A stretch of DNA of 7,150 nt from an uncultured Clostridia bacterium (GTDB taxonomy: Bacteria > Bacillota > Clostridia > TANB77 > CAG-508): assembly GCA_934183045.1 (NCBI GenBank), contig CAKPRW010000070.1, forward strand, positions 1 through 7,150, written 5' to 3'. The position numbers and the translations under genes were made by a program. This document shows positions 4,602 to 7,150 of the stretch, one piece after another; position 1 is the first letter of the stretch; each line of letters starts with the position of its first letter. The notes beneath the pieces are model-generated. The model did no database searches. It was not told where the DNA came from and was given only the letters and a program-made list of their open reading frames with translations.

Positions 4602-5162
4602 ATGTTATGTGATAATTGTGGAAAAAGAGAAGCAAATGTAAGATATTCAGAAAATATTAATGGAAGAAAGAAAGAATTACACTTATGTGAAGAATGTAGT
4701 AAAAAATTAGGTATAGGAAATATGGATTTTAATATGCCAATTGATTTTTCAAGTTTTTTCGGAGGATTATTAGAGGATTTTGAAACAACAGATTTTATGC
4801 CATTATTTGATGAAGTAAAAGCATTATCATGTGATAATTGTGGCTATACTTTTGAAGATATAGTTAACACTGGCAGATTAGGATGTGGAAATTGTTATGA
4901 TGTTTTTGAAGAAAGATTAGATCCTATAATAAAAAAGATTCAAGGAAGTAATAGACATGTAGGTAGAACTGGAAAAATAATAGATAATAAAATAGGGAAA
5001 AAGTTTAATGTAGATAAAGAAAAAAGCGATAATACAAATAATTCAGAGATATCAAAAATTGAAAAATTACAAATGGATTTAAAACAAGCTATTAAAGATG
5101 AAAGATACGAAGATGCGGCCAAAATAAGAGATGAAATAAAGAAATTAGATGACAAAAAATAA
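4602..5162 (+). CDS. mcsA: McsA, zinc-binding activator of the McsB arginine kinase
   Basis: This 186-residue cytoplasmic protein has two four-Cys zinc sites: C3/C6 with C29/C32, and C77/C80 with C95/C98. The C-terminus is a UVR motif (about residues 152-183, with LKQAIKDERYEDAAKIRDEI), a helical hairpin also found in UvrB/UvrC and in ClpC itself. McsA binds McsB and stimulates its kinase activity, and helps control CtsR. The order of parts and the length match the Bacillus protein. The linker between the second zinc site and the UVR motif (about 115-150) is rich in Lys, Asp and Asn and looks flexible. AAGGAGG at 4587-4593 supports the ATG. The gene lies 33 bases after ctsR and 13 bases before mcsB, as part of one transcript. 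Confidence 0.95.
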   Translation: MLCDNCGKREANVRYSENINGRKKELHLCEECSKKLGIGNMDFNMPIDFSSFFGGLLEDFETTDFMPLFDEVKALSCDNCGYTFEDIVNTGRLGCGNCYDVFEERLDPIIKKIQGSNRHVGRTGKIIDNKIGKKFNVDKEKSDNTNNSEISKIEKLQMDLKQAIKDERYEDAAKIRDEIKKLDDKK

Positions 5163-5175
5163 AAGAGGTGAGAAG

Positions 5176-6189
5176 ATGAATTGGTATTTACAAAGTAGTA
5201 ATGATTCAGATGTGGCAGTTAGCACAAGAATAAGATTTGCAAGAAATTTAAATGATTTTAGATTTAATTTAAATACAAAAGAGGAAATAGAAAAACTAGA
5301 AAAAGTCATTAAAGATAATTTATATCAAATAGGATACGGATTAAGATTTTTTAAATTAAAAGATATAGATGATATTACAAAAATGAGTTTAGTAGAAAAA
5401 CATTTATTAAGTCCAAATTTTGTATTAAAAAGAAATGAAATAGGAAGTATATTAATAAATGACGAAGAAAATATATGTATTATGATAGGTGAAGAAGATC
5501 ACTTAAGGATACAGGTATTTAGTGCAGGTTTAGACTTGGAAAATACTTTAAATTTAGCTATAGAGTTAGACGAAAAGATTGGAGAAACTTTAGGATATTC
5601 AATAAGTAAAAAATACGGATATTTGACTGCTTGTCCTAATAATGTAGGAACAGGTCTTAAAGCTTCTGTTATGGTACATTTACCAGCATTATCAAAAACT
5701 AAAAATACAAGAAGAGTGTTAAATGCAATAAATAATTTTGGAGTTGATATAAGAGGAGTTTATGGAGAAAACAGTGAAAGTTCAGGAGATATGTATCAGT
5801 TATCAAGTAGACAAACATTAGGAATTACAGAAAAAGAAATAATAAATAATTTAAAAGTTATTGTAGAAAAAGTGATGGAACAAGAAAGACAAGCAAGAAA
5901 AATGCTTGCAAAAGATGAACTTGATTTAGAAGATATGATCTATAGAAGTTATGGAATCTTAACTAATTGTAGAAAAATATCTTCAGATGAAGTAAGAGAA
6001 TTGTTATCTAATATAAAGTTGGGAACTGATTTAGGAGTATTAAAAGAATTAACGGATCTAAAGATTCAAAAATTATATTTATATACAAAACCTGCAAACC
6101 TTCAAAAATATTTAGGAACGCAATATGAAGCTATTGAAAGAGATATAAAAAGGGCAGAGGTAATTACTCAAATTTTAAATGAAAAGTAA
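5176..6189 (+). CDS. mcsB: McsB, protein-arginine kinase
   Basis: McsB phosphorylates arginine residues of proteins using ATP, marking them for ClpC-ClpP, and also acts on CtsR. The fold is that of phosphagen (creatine/arginine) kinases. Visible features are STRIRFARN (residues 16-24, nucleotide phosphate contacts), the EEDHLRI loop at 106-112, the catalytic Cys153 in LTACPNNVGTGLKAS (equivalent to C167 of Geobacillus McsB), the RGVYGENSE segment, and the C-terminal RDIKRA (322-327), which fits the RDxxRA motif of the allosteric phosphoarginine pocket. All key positions appear intact. The 337 residues are somewhat fewer than the 363 of Bacillus subtilis. The start at 5176 is preferred over an in-frame ATG at 5149, because AGAGGTGAG lies just before 5176 while 5149 falls inside the end of mcsA with no RBS. 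No stop-codon or frameshift problem is seen. Confidence 0.95.
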   Translation: MNWYLQSSNDSDVAVSTRIRFARNLNDFRFNLNTKEEIEKLEKVIKDNLYQIGYGLRFFKLKDIDDITKMSLVEKHLLSPNFVLKRNEIGSILINDEENICIMIGEEDHLRIQVFSAGLDLENTLNLAIELDEKIGETLGYSISKKYGYLTACPNNVGTGLKASVMVHLPALSKTKNTRRVLNAINNFGVDIRGVYGENSESSGDMYQLSSRQTLGITEKEIINNLKVIVEKVMEQERQARKMLAKDELDLEDMIYRSYGILTNCRKISSDEVRELLSNIKLGTDLGVLKELTDLKIQKLYLYTKPANLQKYLGTQYEAIERDIKRAEVITQILNEK

Positions 6190-6233
6190 GAATAGATTTT
6201 TTATAAAAAAATAGTGAAAGGAGAGAAGTTAAA

Positions 6234-7150
6234 ATGACATATAATTTTACAGGAAGAGCTAAAAAGGCGATTGAAATTGCAAATGAAGTTGCAATTGAAT
6301 TAGGACATAATTATATAGGAACAGAGCATATCTTATATGGTTTGGCAAAAGAAGGAAGCGGAGTGGCTTCTAAAGTGCTAGAAAATCAAGAAATAACGCC
6401 AGAAGATATTATTGATAAAATTGTTGAGTTGATTGGACAAGGTGAAGCAATTAACGAAACATTTGGATTTACACCAAGAACAAAGAGAGTTATAGAAACA
6501 GCTTTTATTGAAGCTAGAAAATTAGGATATAATTATATAGGAACAGAACATTTATTAATATCAATATTAAGAGAAGGAGATAGTATTGCTGCAAGAATAT
6601 TGTTAGAATTAAATGTAAATATACCTAAATTATATAATGAAATAGTAAAAGTAATTAATGAAGGAGAAGATTTGACTTCAAACGAAAATGGAAAAGGTAG
6701 AAAAGAAGCTAAAAGAGGAAGTTATAATCAAACAGCTACATTAAATCAATTTGGAGAGGATTTAACCAAAAAAGCAGAAGAAGGAAAATTAGATCCGATT
6801 GTTGGTAGAAAAGAAGAAATAGAGAGAGTTATACAAATTTTATCAAGAAGAACAAAAAATAATCCTTGTTTAATTGGTGAACCAGGTGTTGGTAAGACGG
6901 CTGTTGTAGAAGGGTTAGCTCAAAAAATTATTGCTGGAGATGTTCCAGAAATATTAAAAAATAAAAGAGTTGTAACTATGGATATTTCAAGTATGGTAGC
7001 AGGTGCAAAATATAGAGGTGATTTTGAAGAGAGAATAAAAAAAGCATTAGAAGAGGTAAAAAAAGTAGGAGATGTTATACTATTTATTGATGAGATGCAT
7101 ACAATTGTTGGAGCAGGTGCTGCAGAAGGTGCGATTGATGCTGCTAATAT
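6234..7150 (+). CDS. clpC: ClpC, AAA+ unfoldase of the ClpCP protease, 5' part
   Basis: The frame is open from the ATG at 6234 to the window end, giving 305 codons of a protein that is normally about 810 residues. AAAGGAG at 6217-6223 supports the start. The N domain (about 1-145) holds two Clp-N repeats, each with a GTEH motif: E31 and E105 correspond to the phosphoarginine-binding Glu32 and Glu106 of B. subtilis ClpC. After a Lys/Glu/Gly-rich linker, the first AAA+ module starts with LDPIVGRKEEIERV. Walker A is GEPGVGKT (215-222) and Walker B is VILFIDE (281-287). The middle (M) domain and second ATPase module lie beyond the window. ClpC unfolds arginine-phosphorylated and adaptor-delivered proteins and feeds them to ClpP in the cytoplasm. 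It is the last visible gene of the CtsR-controlled operon, 44 bases after mcsB with no terminator between. The Clp-N repeats and operon place distinguish it from ClpB and ClpE. Confidence 0.97.
   Translation, partial: MTYNFTGRAKKAIEIANEVAIELGHNYIGTEHILYGLAKEGSGVASKVLENQEITPEDIIDKIVELIGQGEAINETFGFTPRTKRVIETAFIEARKLGYNYIGTEHLLISILREGDSIAARILLELNVNIPKLYNEIVKVINEGEDLTSNENGKGRKEAKRGSYNQTATLNQFGEDLTKKAEEGKLDPIVGRKEEIERVIQILSRRTKNNPCLIGEPGVGKTAVVEGLAQKIIAGDVPEILKNKRVVTMDISSMVAGAKYRGDFEERIKKALEEVKKVGDVILFIDEMHTIVGAGAAEGAIDAAN

Noticed and set aside
4940..5155. Minus-strand frame inside mcsA
   Set aside because: It is antisense to the linker and UVR motif of McsA; its Ser/Leu-rich product is an artefact of Lys/Asp-rich codons on the other strand.
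5149..5175. Upstream in-frame ATG of mcsB
   Set aside because: It overlaps the last codons of mcsA without an RBS, while the ATG at 5176 has AGAGGTGAG in front and starts with the expected N-terminus.

Overview
The window is AT-rich, with Arg encoded almost entirely by AGA, strong AAGGAGG-type ribosome binding sites and a ctsR-mcsA-mcsB-clpC operon. This points to a low-GC Firmicute, most likely an anaerobic member of the Clostridia. The species cannot be named from the sequence alone. I see no tRNA, rRNA, CRISPR array, transposase or phage gene.

Layout: (1) Positions 1-1481, plus strand: the 3' part of a NifU-like Fe-S scaffold gene, followed by a complete gene of the GGGtGRT family, a conserved family of unknown function. 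The scaffold partner suggests a role linked to Fe-S clusters. (2) Positions 1482-2164: a self-contained orphan unit. A hairpin is followed by a strong promoter whose -35 box is covered by a perfect inverted repeat, a structured 5' leader, an unrecognised 122-residue protein gene and a 19-bp terminator hairpin. (3) Positions 2185-3579, minus strand: a short NfeD-like membrane protein gene and an SPFH/band-7 (stomatin-like) gene, the usual two-gene membrane-organising pair. The hairpin at 2124-2164 separates it from the convergent orphan gene. (4) Positions 3580-3779: a divergent, very AT-rich intergenic region with weak promoters in both directions and an imperfect direct repeat. (5) Positions 3780-3962: a small unrecognised charged protein of 60 residues. 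(6) Positions 4021-7150: the class III heat-shock operon ctsR-mcsA-mcsB-clpC, with clpC cut by the window end. Its promoter lies between two CtsR operators.

The last region forms one circuit. CtsR represses its own operon. McsA and McsB form the protein-arginine kinase that marks proteins with phosphoarginine. ClpC, with ClpP encoded elsewhere, unfolds marked proteins for degradation. The residues that link the parts are visible: the CtsR wing Arg, the McsB catalytic Cys and RDxxRA motif, and the two ClpC N-domain Glu residues.

The parts least explained by known biology are the GGGtGRT/NifU-like pair, the 122-residue orphan with its palindromic operator and structured leader, and the 60-residue orphan in front of the CtsR promoter.
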